A stretch of DNA of 38,575 nucleotides, taken from the NCBI GenBank assembly GCA_018658305.1, contig JABHVM010000012.1, positions 1-38,575 on the forward strand. Direction: 5' to 3'. The notes beneath the pieces were generated by a model, which was not told where the DNA came from, did not search any database, and saw nothing but the letters and a program-made list of their open reading frames with translations. Positions 1-9,632 of the stretch are shown one piece after another; positions within the stretch are counted from its first letter, which is position 1, and each line of letters starts with the position of its first letter. A program made the translations under genes and the position numbers. This DNA is from Thiotrichales bacterium. GTDB lineage: Bacteria; Pseudomonadota; Gammaproteobacteria; GCF-002020875.

Positions 1-1
1 A

Positions 2-70
2 CTCGTTAAATGGATGCTTGGTGTAGTAATAGCTGCAACTGTATTGCCTTTACTAAAAAAAATGTTCTGA
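2..70 (+). CDS. C-terminal end of a membrane-anchored protein (5' end outside window)
   Basis: An open frame enters from the left edge and stops at TGA 68-70. The 22 visible residues read as a hydrophobic helix (VKWMLGVVIAATVLPLL) followed by a basic tail (KKMF). This is the usual look of a single C-terminal membrane anchor. Small coiled-coil proteins of the DUF1640-like kind often end in a K/VKW[ML]xG helix of this sort, and a complete protein of that type lies at 38025-38378, so a relative is possible. Only the tail is visible, so the family assignment is weak and the frame itself could be chance. Confidence 0.3.
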   Translation, partial: LVKWMLGVVIAATVLPLLKKMF

Positions 71-120
71 CTTTTGGGTTAGAACTGAGCAGTAGAAAAG
101 CAGGGGGCAAAGAAAATATT

Positions 121-160
121 AAATAAATCACACTCTGACCCTGATTATTTCTGATTATTT
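121..160. repeat. Repeat motif ACTCTGACCC and tandem CTGATTATTT upstream of fic
   Basis: ACTCTGACCC lies at 132-141 and is followed by two perfect head-to-tail copies of CTGATTATTT at 141-150 and 151-160. The first motif is close to the reverse complement of GGGGTCAAGAGT at 955-966, just after the fic stop codon, so the pair brackets the gene as imperfect inverted repeats. The rest of the 120 bases between the left-edge frame and this point shows no gene. Confidence 0.5.
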
Positions 161-191
161 TTTTAAAGGTTAAGTAATTAATGATTTTACA

Positions 192-947
192 ATGAACAAA
201 TTTAACTCTAAAACAAATATAGAAGATAGTCACGCAGACAGCCTATTAGAAAATAGAGGTAACTTATTAGATTCTGTTAATAAAGTTCTAAAAAAACTCA
301 CCCTAGTAAAAGATAAAGAGAGATCTTTGTTTTTAGCAAATAAACTTTTTGCTGAAATTATTTATGATGTTGCATATCTTGAAGGAAGCCCGTACACCTT
401 TCCTGAAGTACAAACCCTATTGGAAGGTATTACTGTTGGTGGGCATAAACTAGATGATGAGAAGCTAATAATTAATCAATCTAATAGTTGGAAACTATTA
501 TTAGAGATGGTTAAGAAAAATGAATTTACTATATCTAAAGAAGTTGTCTTAAAACTTCATACAAAAGTTGCTAAAGAAGAAGCATTAAAGTGGGGGAGTT
601 TTAGAGATGGTCAAGTCTATATTGCTGGTACAGAGTGGATGCCACCAGCTCATGAAGCGTTAGATGCAATATTTAAAAGTGTCACTAAAGATATAGAGAC
701 AATAGCAAATCCTTATGAAAAAGGTATTTGCTTGTTTCTTTATATGGCAAGAAATCAATTTTTCTATGATGGCAACAAAAGAACAGGGCGTTTAATGATG
801 AATGGAATTATACTTAGCGCTGGATATGAAGCCATTAGCATTCCTGCTAAGAGTAAACAAGCGTTCAATGAGAAGATGATTAGGTTTTATAATTCAGGCG
901 ATACAATTGAGATGTTAGAGTTTATTCTATCTTGTAGCCGAGTCTAG
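192..947 (+). CDS. Fic-domain family protein with degenerate catalytic motif
   Basis: Fic-fold protein of 251 residues. Fic enzymes normally transfer AMP or another phosphate-containing group to target proteins. The N-terminal part has an inhibitory-helix-like segment, YLEGSPYTFPEV (residues 62-73, E64-G65), resembling the class II (S/T)xxxE(G/N) motif, but with Val where Ser/Thr is expected. GSFRDGQVYI (135-144) and the following PP are typical of the Fic core. The active-site loop reads QFFYDGNKR (189-197) against the consensus HxFx[D/E]GN[G/K]R, so the catalytic His is Gln while the phosphate-binding D-G-N-K-R is intact. It may therefore have lost AMP transfer or do other chemistry. The ATG at 192 is used because an earlier ATG (181) hits a stop at once. 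The ribosome site (AAAGG near 166) is distant and weak. Codon use is more AT-rich than in purB, and repeats flank it, suggesting transfer. Confidence 0.88.
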   Translation: MNKFNSKTNIEDSHADSLLENRGNLLDSVNKVLKKLTLVKDKERSLFLANKLFAEIIYDVAYLEGSPYTFPEVQTLLEGITVGGHKLDDEKLIINQSNSWKLLLEMVKKNEFTISKEVVLKLHTKVAKEEALKWGSFRDGQVYIAGTEWMPPAHEALDAIFKSVTKDIETIANPYEKGICLFLYMARNQFFYDGNKRTGRLMMNGIILSAGYEAISIPAKSKQAFNEKMIRFYNSGDTIEMLEFILSCSRV

Positions 948-1003
948 TATAAAAGGGGTCAAGAGTATAAAAGTATAAAAGGGGTCAGGTCTTTACTTTT
1001 GCA
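947..1003 (+). repeat. Dispersed repeat copy A, with tandem GTATAAAA units
   Basis: GTATAAAA occurs at 947-954, 965-972 and 973-980, and TATAAAAGGGGTCA is repeated exactly at 948-961 and 974-987. The second unit runs into GGGGTCAGGTCTTTACTTTT (981-1000) and then GCA. Nearly the same sequence is present in reverse orientation at 21633-21656 (22 of 24 matches), and its last 14 bases reappear in reverse at the right edge (38562-38575). From memory, motifs of this GGGGTCAGGTCTTTACTTTT kind are common beside REP-associated tyrosine transposases in proteobacteria. No such transposase is in the window. Confidence 0.7.
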
Positions 1004-1014
1004 CTCTACGCCGA

Positions 1015-1109
1015 AAAGTTGGAAGAGATCTCCTCTTTCTGATGTGTTAAAATAGCCTCTTTTATACTTGCGTTTATACTTGGACTTTATACTTAAAACT
1101 TCCAACTTT
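1015..1109. repeat. Inverted-repeat element with triple TTTATACTT in the purB leader
   Basis: AAAGTTGGAAG (1015-1025) and CTTCCAACTTT (1099-1109) are perfect 11-bp inverted repeats. Inside lie a small hairpin (AAGAG 1023-1027 and CTCTT 1033-1037 around ATCTC) and three direct copies of TTTATACTT (1061-1069, 1073-1081, 1086-1094), which are the reverse complement of the AAGTATAAA seen at 971-979. The block ends 37 bp before purB, so it is either part of the purB promoter or leader or a small inserted element that purB now uses. I see no convincing -35/-10 pair with normal spacing here. Confidence 0.6.
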
Positions 1110-1128
1110 ACTATTTGCCACTCTATAA

Positions 1129-2514
<1,386 letters not shown>

Positions 2515-2546
2515 TTTTATATAATTAGATTTAGAGGAGTAAATTA

Positions 2547-3245
2547 GTGATCAATGATTCTAAAATAGTTGTTGCCCTAGATTTTCCAACAGAGGCTGCA
2601 GCATTAGAACTTACAGCTAAACTCAGCCCTGAAGAGTGCAAACTTAAAGTTGGTAAAGAGCTCTTTACCAGAGCTGGGAGGGGTATAGTTGAGAAACTTG
2701 TAGCTGATGGATTTGATCTATTTCTCGACCTTAAATACCACGATATTCCAAATACCGTTGCTCACGCCTGTGCGGCAGCTGCCGATCTTGGAGTATGGAT
2801 GGTAAATGTCCATGCCTCTGGCGGCAGAAAGATGATGGAGGCAGCTGCTGAGATTTTTGCAAAAAGAGGAGAGTCACCACTCCTTATTGCTGTAACTGTA
2901 TTGACTAGTATGGATCAGAGTGATCTGACTGAAATTGGATTAGAGATTGATCCTGCACAACAAGTATCTCGACTAGCTACTCTTGCCCAAAGCTCTGGAA
3001 TGGATGGAGTAGTATGCTCTCCTCTGGAGATAGAGCTTCTCAGAAATGAGTTAAATAGAGATTTTAAATTAATCACCCCTGGAATTCGCCCTGCTGGCTC
3101 TGCGACTGGTGATCAGAAGAGAGTTATGACTCCTGCCGATGCAGTTAAAATGGGTAGTGATTGGTTAGTAATTGGGAGACCGATAACCCAAGCTCCAGAC
3201 CCTGTAGCAGCTTTACATAGTATAAATAGTTCACTGAAGAACTAG
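2547..3245 (+). CDS. pyrF: Orotidine 5'-phosphate decarboxylase
   Basis: Converts OMP to UMP, the last step of de novo pyrimidine synthesis. The protein has 232 residues, normal for the bacterial short form. The catalytic Asp-Lys-Asp array is in [10 protein letters not shown] (D61, K63, D66), and the phosphate-binding end reads [12 protein letters not shown]. The start is GTG 2547, preceded by AGAGGAG seven bases upstream; no in-frame ATG lies nearby. It converges on lapB with only 39 bases between stops. In many gammaproteobacteria pyrF follows lapB in the same direction; here it is on the opposite strand, so a local inversion or rearrangement is implied. Confidence 0.97.
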   Translation: MINDSKIVVALDFPTEAAALELTAKLSPEECKLKVGKELFTRAGRGIVEKLVADGFDLFLDLKYHDIPNTVAHACAAAADLGVWMVNVHASGGRKMMEAAAEIFAKRGESPLLIAVTVLTSMDQSDLTEIGLEIDPAQQVSRLATLAQSSGMDGVVCSPLEIELLRNELNRDFKLITPGIRPAGSATGDQKRVMTPADAVKMGSDWLVIGRPITQAPDPVAALHSINSSLKN

Positions 3246-3284
3246 CTTCTATTTAACCCTGCTCGCCTATCTCTACTCGCATGT

Positions 3285-4487
3285 CTACTCGCCTGACACT
3301 CCTAAAATAGGCTTAATACTGTCCCAAGTTTTACACCCTGGGCACTGCCAATGTAGATTATGGGCTTGAAAACCACACTGCCCACAGAGATACTCTGGCT
3401 TCTCTTCTTGAAGCTGACTAGTTAGCATCTGCAACCCCAGCAGCCCTTGCTTAGACTTTTCATCTTGAGCATGGGCCAAATTTAACTTAATCAACCTCTC
3501 TAAACCGCGCACTGATGGGCGTTGCATCAACTGCTTTATGAGAAATTGCTCTGCAACTTTCTCGCCATGCATAAGCTGAATCTGCTCTACTGTTGCAAGT
3601 AGAACTGTGGTACTAGGATACTCTTGAAGAAGCCTATTAAGATAGGAGTATACTTCAGCCTCATCACCCTCTTGACGATAGATTTTTATTAGTGGGGTTA
3701 TAATGTTTGGAATAAAGCTAGAGTTCTGCTCTTCAACCATCTTATAACTAACAATTGCGCCCGCTCGATCACCCTGTAGCAGCAGCAGCTCTGCCTGAAG
3801 TATGGTCGCACGAACAGCCTTAGGATCCTCATTAAGAGCTGACTTCACTAACTTCAAGGCTTCATCAATATCTTCTTGATCTTTTGCAAGCTCAGCCTGT
3901 TCACATATAAACTGCGCAATCACTGGAGAGTTTTTCTCTGAAACATTAACTCTATTCTTACCACTTCCATCGATCTGTTTACGCAACATCTCAATAGCAC
4001 GATCCCACTCTCGTTCTTGCTGATATATTATTACTAACTGACTATAAGCCTCTTCTTGATATACTCCGAGTTGCAACAGGTCTTGTAACGGCTCTTCGGC
4101 TCGATCTAGAAGTCCAGCTTTCATATAATCAAGCCCCAACTCTAAAAGAGCATGGCTTCGCTGTTTTGTAGTTAAGTTACCGCTACTGACTAAGTTATTA
4201 TGGAGCTGAATAGCTTGAGATGTATCACCTTGACGGCGAAATAGAGTACCAAGAGCGAGATGGGTTTCAACCATCTCTGGCTCCTCTTCCACCAAGCGTG
4301 TAAATAGATCGATAGCTCGATCTTGTTCTTGGTTAATTAGATAGTTTAGACCACGAAAGTAGTCTGTTGAGAGAGTTGAGCAGCGTTGATCACTGCGTTG
4401 CGTACCACCTTGACGGGCAAACCACCACCCAGAGGCGGCTGCCACTGGGAGGAGGATAAACCCTAAGTAGGGAATAAATGAGTTCAA
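3285..4487 (-). CDS. lapB: Lipopolysaccharide assembly protein B (YciM-type TPR protein)
   Basis: Inner-membrane-anchored TPR protein that in E. coli tunes LPS synthesis by promoting FtsH-dependent turnover of LpxC. The 400 residues begin with one membrane helix (about 5-24, [20 protein letters not shown]), then TPR repeats over most of the length, and end in a rubredoxin-like metal knuckle: C368-x2-C371 and C382-x2-C385 (CGQC, CPGC). All four cysteines are present. Length matches E. coli LapB (389). It overlaps the upstream ihfB stop by four bases (ATGA), so translation is probably coupled. It is the last gene of the gyrA-to-lapB leftward run. Confidence 0.95.
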   Translation of the reverse strand: MNSFIPYLGFILLPVAAASGWWFARQGGTQRSDQRCSTLSTDYFRGLNYLINQEQDRAIDLFTRLVEEEPEMVETHLALGTLFRRQGDTSQAIQLHNNLVSSGNLTTKQRSHALLELGLDYMKAGLLDRAEEPLQDLLQLGVYQEEAYSQLVIIYQQEREWDRAIEMLRKQIDGSGKNRVNVSEKNSPVIAQFICEQAELAKDQEDIDEALKLVKSALNEDPKAVRATILQAELLLLQGDRAGAIVSYKMVEEQNSSFIPNIITPLIKIYRQEGDEAEVYSYLNRLLQEYPSTTVLLATVEQIQLMHGEKVAEQFLIKQLMQRPSVRGLERLIKLNLAHAQDEKSKQGLLGLQMLTSQLQEEKPEYLCGQCGFQAHNLHWQCPGCKTWDSIKPILGVSGE

Positions 4488-4783
4488 GACTTGTTTTTAA
4501 GCCAAGCCTCGTTAACTCGTTCACGCATATCTTTACCTGGCTTAAAGTGTGGCACATGCTTCTCCTGCAGAGCAACAGCCTCTCCAGTTTTAGGATTGCG
4601 CCCCATTCTAGCTCTGCGGTGATGCAGAGAGAAACTTCCGAAACCACGGATCTCTATGCGTTCACCAGCTCCGAGTGCACTGCTCATTGAATCAATAATA
4701 GCTCTTACCGCCGTATCTACATCAGTATATGCTAGATGTGGTTGTTTTCTATATAGCGACTCAATTAGTTCTGATTTTGTCAT
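4484..4783 (-). CDS. ihfB: Integration host factor subunit beta
   Basis: DNA-bending HU/IHF-family protein that pairs with IHF-alpha and sharply bends specific sites in the nucleoid. It has 99 residues, close to the usual 94-100. [10 protein letters not shown] starts the family fold, the beta-arm tip carries the intercalating proline in [10 protein letters not shown] (P64), and the DNA-contact stretch [12 protein letters not shown] is intact. A strong AGGAG site lies before the ATG. rpsA upstream is 22 bases away and lapB overlaps its stop, matching the rpsA-ihfB order known across gammaproteobacteria. Confidence 0.97.
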   Translation of the reverse strand: MTKSELIESLYRKQPHLAYTDVDTAVRAIIDSMSSALGAGERIEIRGFGSFSLHHRRARMGRNPKTGEAVALQEKHVPHFKPGKDMRERVNEAWLKNKS

Positions 4784-4805
4784 TACTTACTCCTCTTTTA
4801 TAAAC

Positions 4806-6485
4806 TTATGATCCCATCTGTTCTTTGATCAAATCTCCGATAGTAGTACTACCAGATTTTTCATCTACAGCATTAGCATCATTGTACTCTTTTATTGCTT
4901 TCTCTTCATCCAATGAATCTTTCTGTTTAACAGACAAGTTAAGTGTATTTGATTTACGATCCACACCTAGAATAGCAACTTCAATCTCTTCACCTTGAGT
5001 AAGGTTAGTTCGTGCATCTTCAACTCTCTCTTGTGAGATCTCTGCAACTCTTAGATATCCAGTAACATCTTCAGTTAGCTGAATAACCGCACCGCGAGCA
5101 TCAACTTCACCGATAGTTCCAGTTACGATAGTTCCTCGTGGATTCTCTGCAACATAAGTTGAGAATGGATTCTGCTCAAGCTGTTTGATACCTAGAGATA
5201 TTCTTTCACGATCTGCATCGATAGCCAATACCACAGTTTCAACCTCATCTCCTTTCGTGAAGCCCTTAATAACTTCTTCTCCACTCTCATTCCATGAGAT
5301 ATCAGAGAGGTGAACTAGACCATCAATATCGCCATCTAGACCGATAAAGATACCGAACTCAGTGATAGACTTAATATTACCTGTAAGACGATCACCCTTC
5401 TTATGCGATACTGTGAATAGCTCCCATGGGTTTGCTTTACACTGTTTCATACCAAGCGATATACGGCGGCGCTCTTCATCAATATCTAGCACCATAATCT
5501 CAACCTCATCACCAAGTGCTACTATTTTAGATGGGTGAACATTTTTATTAGTCCAATCCATTTCAGAAGTGTGGACTAGCCCCTCAACTCCATCTTCAAT
5601 TTCAATAAAGCAACCGTAGTCTGCAATATTTGTAACTTTACCAAACACTCTTGTAGATGCAGGGTAACGACGCTCTATATTCATCCAAGGATCTTCTGCT
5701 AACTGTTTTAGACCAAGCGAGACACGGCTCTTTTCACGGTCATAACGGAGTACTTGAACATCAATCTCATCTCCAACTGTTACGATCTCAGATGGATGAC
5801 GAACTCGTTTCCACGCCATATCTGTAATGTGGAGTAGACCATCAATACCGCCAAGATCGATAAATGCGCCATAATCGGTAAGGTTCTTAACAATACCTTT
5901 AACCTGCATACCATCTTCAAGAGTCTTAAGAAGCTCTTCGCGCTCTGCGCTGTATTCAGCCTCAACCACCGCACGGCGGGAGACAACAACATTATTTCGT
6001 TTCTGATCAATCTTGATAACTTTAAACTCAAGATCTTTACCTTCAAGATATGAAGTATCACGAACTGGGCGCACATCAACCAGTGATCCTGGAAGGAACG
6101 CACGCACATCATCAAGATCTACGGTAAAGCCGCCTCGAACCTTACCACTAATAACACCGATAATAGTCTCATTAGCCTCTTGCGCAACTTCCAAACGCTT
6201 CCACGCCTCTTGAAGTTTTGCCTTCTCGCGAGAGAGAATTGTTTCACCATAGCCATCAGCTACTGACTCTAGCTCAACTTCTACAATATCACCAATTGCA
6301 ACCTCTAACTCACCATCACGGTTCATAAACTGATCCGTTGCAATTGCAGCTTCAGTCTTCAGACCTGCATTAATCAATACAACTTCATCTGTAATATCGA
6401 TCACTGTTCCACTGACCATCTCTCCACTCTCCATCACTGTGGATTTGAAGCTCTCTTCTAGAAGTTCCGCAAAATTCTCGCTCAT
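4806..6485 (-). CDS. rpsA: 30S ribosomal protein S1
   Basis: mRNA-binding ribosomal protein needed to start translation on most leaders. With 559 residues it matches E. coli S1 (557) and contains six S1 domains. The first (from about residue 20) is the diverged ribosome-binding one; later domains show the repeating pattern [37 protein letters not shown] and [19 protein letters not shown]. The gap to cmk is 143 bases, the largest in this block before gyrA, and probably holds its own promoter and leader. In E. coli S1 represses its own leader; nothing here proves the same. Confidence 0.98.
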   Translation of the reverse strand: MSENFAELLEESFKSTVMESGEMVSGTVIDITDEVVLINAGLKTEAAIATDQFMNRDGELEVAIGDIVEVELESVADGYGETILSREKAKLQEAWKRLEVAQEANETIIGVISGKVRGGFTVDLDDVRAFLPGSLVDVRPVRDTSYLEGKDLEFKVIKIDQKRNNVVVSRRAVVEAEYSAEREELLKTLEDGMQVKGIVKNLTDYGAFIDLGGIDGLLHITDMAWKRVRHPSEIVTVGDEIDVQVLRYDREKSRVSLGLKQLAEDPWMNIERRYPASTRVFGKVTNIADYGCFIEIEDGVEGLVHTSEMDWTNKNVHPSKIVALGDEVEIMVLDIDEERRRISLGMKQCKANPWELFTVSHKKGDRLTGNIKSITEFGIFIGLDGDIDGLVHLSDISWNESGEEVIKGFTKGDEVETVVLAIDADRERISLGIKQLEQNPFSTYVAENPRGTIVTGTIGEVDARGAVIQLTEDVTGYLRVAEISQERVEDARTNLTQGEEIEVAILGVDRKSNTLNLSVKQKDSLDEEKAIKEYNDANAVDEKSGSTTIGDLIKEQMGS

Positions 6486-6628
6486 AATAATTTTTCCTAA
6501 ATATAACTCTATAGGTCATCTATAACTATCTATTTTAGTGACTCTAATAAAGCTGTTGTGGGGATTTCATTATCCCGTTCATAAAAAAAGTGCCGCTACT
6601 TGTGCACCAAACTAATATCTACCAACTT

Positions 6629-7363
6629 TTACATCTTACCTAAACTACGATCTTTTACCAAATTCAACACCGTAGATATAACTTCATCAATAACCATCTC
6701 AGTTGTATCTATGGTAACTGCATTATCTGCTGCACGCAGCGGTGAGGCAGAACGCTCAGAATCTCTACGATCTCTCTCTTCAATCTCACGCTGTATCTTG
6801 CTTTGGAGGGTGCGTATACTAACACTATCTTCTTTCTCTCTCAACCCTTTATTGGTTAATTGTAGATATCGTCTTTTCGCACGCTCCTCTGCACTAGCTA
6901 TCAGAAATATTTTTAATGGAGCGTCTGGAAACACTGTTGTGCCCATATCTCTACCATCTGCAACTACTCCAGGATTGATCTCAAAATCACGCTGCCTTTG
7001 GAGTAGTGCCTCACGAACTGCTGGAACTGCTGCCACTTTAGAGGCTGCACTCCCTGCATCTTCCGTTCTAATATCTGCAGTAACATCTTCTCCATCAAGT
7101 ATTACACGCACTCCTAAATCTGGATCTTCTGTTCCAAATGAGATATCAAGCTTAGATGCTTCTGCACCGAGAGAATTTTCATCACTAAAACTTATCCCCT
7201 TTTTCTTAGCAGAGAGCCCTAACACTCTATACAGTGCGCCACTATCTAAGTAGTTAAGTCCAAGTTTATTTGAGAGAAGTAGTGAGATAGTTCCCTTACC
7301 AACCCCGCCTGGCCCATCCACTGTAATTACTAACGGTTTCTCTATAGACATTTCAACAGACAT
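6629..7363 (-). CDS. cmk: Cytidylate kinase
   Basis: Phosphorylates CMP and dCMP with ATP. The P-loop is GPGGVGKGT (residues 17-25), followed by the NMP-binding part (YLDSGALYR) and the CMP-specific region VVADGRDMGTTVFPDA. The 244 residues are slightly longer than the usual 225-230, because the first ten residues precede the normal start; the internal Met at residue 5 is an alternative start. The ATG follows the aroA stop codon directly (TAAATG), so translation is likely coupled. The downstream gap to rpsA contains GTGC...GCAC followed by seven T, a weak candidate terminator. Confidence 0.95.
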   Translation of the reverse strand: MSVEMSIEKPLVITVDGPGGVGKGTISLLLSNKLGLNYLDSGALYRVLGLSAKKKGISFSDENSLGAEASKLDISFGTEDPDLGVRVILDGEDVTADIRTEDAGSAASKVAAVPAVREALLQRQRDFEINPGVVADGRDMGTTVFPDAPLKIFLIASAEERAKRRYLQLTNKGLREKEDSVSIRTLQSKIQREIEERDRRDSERSASPLRAADNAVTIDTTEMVIDEVISTVLNLVKDRSLGKM

Positions 7364-8698
7364 TTAACTCTCTCTTATTTTTAAGCCAACACTACTAGCC
7401 AATTGACTAAAGCCTGGAAAGGATGTATTTACATTATCACAATCTAAAATCTCAATCTCAGCAGTAGCTCGCAGTGCTGCAATCGCAAACGACATAGATA
7501 TCCTATGATCCCCATGAGACTCTACAGTTCCCCCGCTAAAACTATCTCCACCCTCAATAATAATTCCATCAGGAGTAACCTCAACTTCAACTCCAAGTAT
7601 GGCAAGACCATCAGCCATAACTTGAATCCGATCACTCTCTTTAACTCTAAGCTCTTCCGCACCGCTTAACAAGGTCTGTCCATCAGCTACAGCAGCAGCC
7701 ACAAACAGTACAGGAAATTCATCAATAGCTAATGGCACTTGCTCCAATGGAATCTCTATCCCATGCAGTGGTGCATATTTAACTCGCAAGTCAGCTACTG
7801 GCTCACCTCCAGAGATAGTCTCATTTAGAAGTTCGATATCAGCTCCCATCTCTCGTAAGATATTAATAACACCAATACGAGTTGGGTTGATTCCTACATG
7901 CTCTAAGAGCAGATCAGACCCTTGTGCGATAGATGCTCCCACCAGAAAAAAAGCTGCGGATGATATATCAGCAGGAACATCTACAGCTACAGCGTTTAGC
8001 GAACCTCCGCCTGTTAAGCATACTTTAGACTCCCCATCTCCAAAATTTTCTCTTCTAACCTCATACCCAAACCCTTGCAACATTCTCTCCGTATGATCAC
8101 GCGTTGGCGCAGGCTCAGTAACACAAGTCTCACCCTGCGCATATATACCAGCCAGAAGTAACGATGACTTAACTTGAGCACTCGCCATAGGCATCTCATA
8201 CTCAACCCCAGAGAGATGATCGCTCTTGCTAATTTTTAGTGGTGCAGTTCCATCATCTTCACTAGCTATCTCTGCCCCCATACTCTGCAAAGGATCAGTC
8301 ACGCGACGCATAGGACGACTTGATAGTGATTCATCTCCACTCAGAACAAGTTCAAACTTAGCCGCTCCAGAGAGCAATCCAGAGAGAAGGCGCATCGATG
8401 TTCCAGAGTTACCGAGATAGAGATCTCCAACTGGTTGCGAGAGACCGCCCATACCAACACCGTAAATAGATACCTCTCCAGCTACAGGGCCATCAATAGA
8501 GACGCCCATTTCACGAAAAGCTTGTAGAGTTGCTAGACTATCTTCCCCCTCTAAGAACCCACTGACCTTAGTCACCCCCTCAGCTAACGCTCCCAACATA
8601 ATAGAACGGTGTGAGATTGATTTATCACCTGGAACACGAATAGCACCCAACAGTTGACTACCAGGGTTAACTGTAAATTTAAGTTTCCCACTACTCAT
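7364..8698 (-). CDS. aroA: 3-phosphoshikimate 1-carboxyvinyltransferase (EPSP synthase)
   Basis: Joins shikimate-3-phosphate and PEP in the chorismate pathway. The protein has 444 residues with the two-domain signature motifs: GDKSISHRS near the N-terminus (K26, S27, R31), LGNSGTSMRLLSG, and the C-terminal region with RVKESDRI and HGDHRISMS. In Pseudomonas aroA is fused behind tyrA; here they are separate genes 49 bases apart. That gap holds a direct repeat of CATATTACTCA (8701-8711 and 8715-8725), as if a short linker had been duplicated. The LGNSGTSMR phosphate-loop residues match the typical enzyme. Confidence 0.97.
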   Translation of the reverse strand: MSSGKLKFTVNPGSQLLGAIRVPGDKSISHRSIMLGALAEGVTKVSGFLEGEDSLATLQAFREMGVSIDGPVAGEVSIYGVGMGGLSQPVGDLYLGNSGTSMRLLSGLLSGAAKFELVLSGDESLSSRPMRRVTDPLQSMGAEIASEDDGTAPLKISKSDHLSGVEYEMPMASAQVKSSLLLAGIYAQGETCVTEPAPTRDHTERMLQGFGYEVRRENFGDGESKVCLTGGGSLNAVAVDVPADISSAAFFLVGASIAQGSDLLLEHVGINPTRIGVINILREMGADIELLNETISGGEPVADLRVKYAPLHGIEIPLEQVPLAIDEFPVLFVAAAVADGQTLLSGAEELRVKESDRIQVMADGLAILGVEVEVTPDGIIIEGGDSFSGGTVESHGDHRISMSFAIAALRATAEIEILDCDNVNTSFPGFSQLASSVGLKIRES

Positions 8699-8747
8699 AA
8701 CATATTACTCATTGCATATTACTCACTGTTAACCATTAATTAATCAT

Positions 8748-9632
8748 TCACTTCTTATAGTGCTCATCACGAGCCTGTTTAGCTCGCACAAAAATATTCT
8801 CTAACTCTACACCATTTTCTGCTCTAATAAACTCCTCGATCTGCTCTAGCTCCTCTCTAAATACGCTGAGCTTATGCAAGAGTGCATCTCTATTTGCCAT
8901 TGATATATCGCGCCACATAACTGGACTACTTGATGCAATACGGCTAAAGTCACGAAATCCTCCTGCCGCATAACGAAATATCTCTTGGTGTGACTCATCC
9001 CTAGCTAGAGAATCAACTAACGCATAAGCCAGCAGATGAGGAAGATGGCTAGTAGCAGCCAGCACCTCATCATGGTGCTCAACCTCCATCTCCACGACTT
9101 CAGCACCTACTAATTCCCACATTTCAGTTACTGTTTTAACTGCCTGCAAATCACTATCTGCAAGAGGTGTAAGAATCACTCTACGATTTTGATAGAGTTC
9201 TGCAAAAGATGCCGCCGCTCCACTCTGCTCAGTTCCAGCAATAGGATGAGCAGGAATAAAGTTAGTAGGAACCAATCCAAAAGCTGCAACTGCACTATCT
9301 ACTACTGCACCTTTAACACTACCAACATCTGTTATTACCGCATTCTCTGCGATGTGCCCTACCATCGCTCTAAATATATCTTCAATAGCACCAAGAGGAG
9401 TTGAAACCACAATCAAATCTGCGTTAGTTACAGCCTCTGCCACACTATCTGCAATAGAGTCTATAACTCCAAGATCTAATGCATGCTCTAAATTATCTCT
9501 TCCTCTGCCATACCCAACCACATCTCCAACTGCTCCTACCTGACGCAGAGCACGCACTAAAGATCCTCCTATTAGTCCCACCCCTAACAACGCAACCCTT
9601 CTAAACTTTACTGGATTAATCTGTAAACTCAT
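8748..9632 (-). CDS. tyrA: Prephenate dehydrogenase
   Basis: NAD(P)-dependent oxidative decarboxylation of prephenate (or arogenate) to the tyrosine precursor. The Rossmann motif GVGLIGGSL is at residues 17-25. The substrate pocket has AHPIAGTEQSG and the later HHDEVLAATSHLPH with the family's catalytic-region histidines. At 294 residues it is a stand-alone TyrA without a chorismate mutase domain; that activity is supplied by the N-terminal part of PheA in the same operon. The start overlaps the hisC stop by four bases. Confidence 0.95.
   Translation of the reverse strand: MSLQINPVKFRRVALLGVGLIGGSLVRALRQVGAVGDVVGYGRGRDNLEHALDLGVIDSIADSVAEAVTNADLIVVSTPLGAIEDIFRAMVGHIAENAVITDVGSVKGAVVDSAVAAFGLVPTNFIPAHPIAGTEQSGAAASFAELYQNRRVILTPLADSDLQAVKTVTEMWELVGAEVVEMEVEHHDEVLAATSHLPHLLAYALVDSLARDESHQEIFRYAAGGFRDFSRIASSSPVMWRDISMANRDALLHKLSVFREELEQIEEFIRAENGVELENIFVRAKQARDEHYKK

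Noticed and set aside
6600-7253. 217-residue plus-strand ORF antisense to cmk
   Set aside because: It lies wholly opposite cmk, has a Ser/Leu-rich low-information sequence typical of a mirrored frame, and no ribosome site. cmk has clear motifs.
8699-8747. Promoter or attenuator between tyrA and aroA
   Set aside because: The gap contains only a 14-bp-spaced duplication of CATATTACTCA and no hairpin with T-run or clear promoter.
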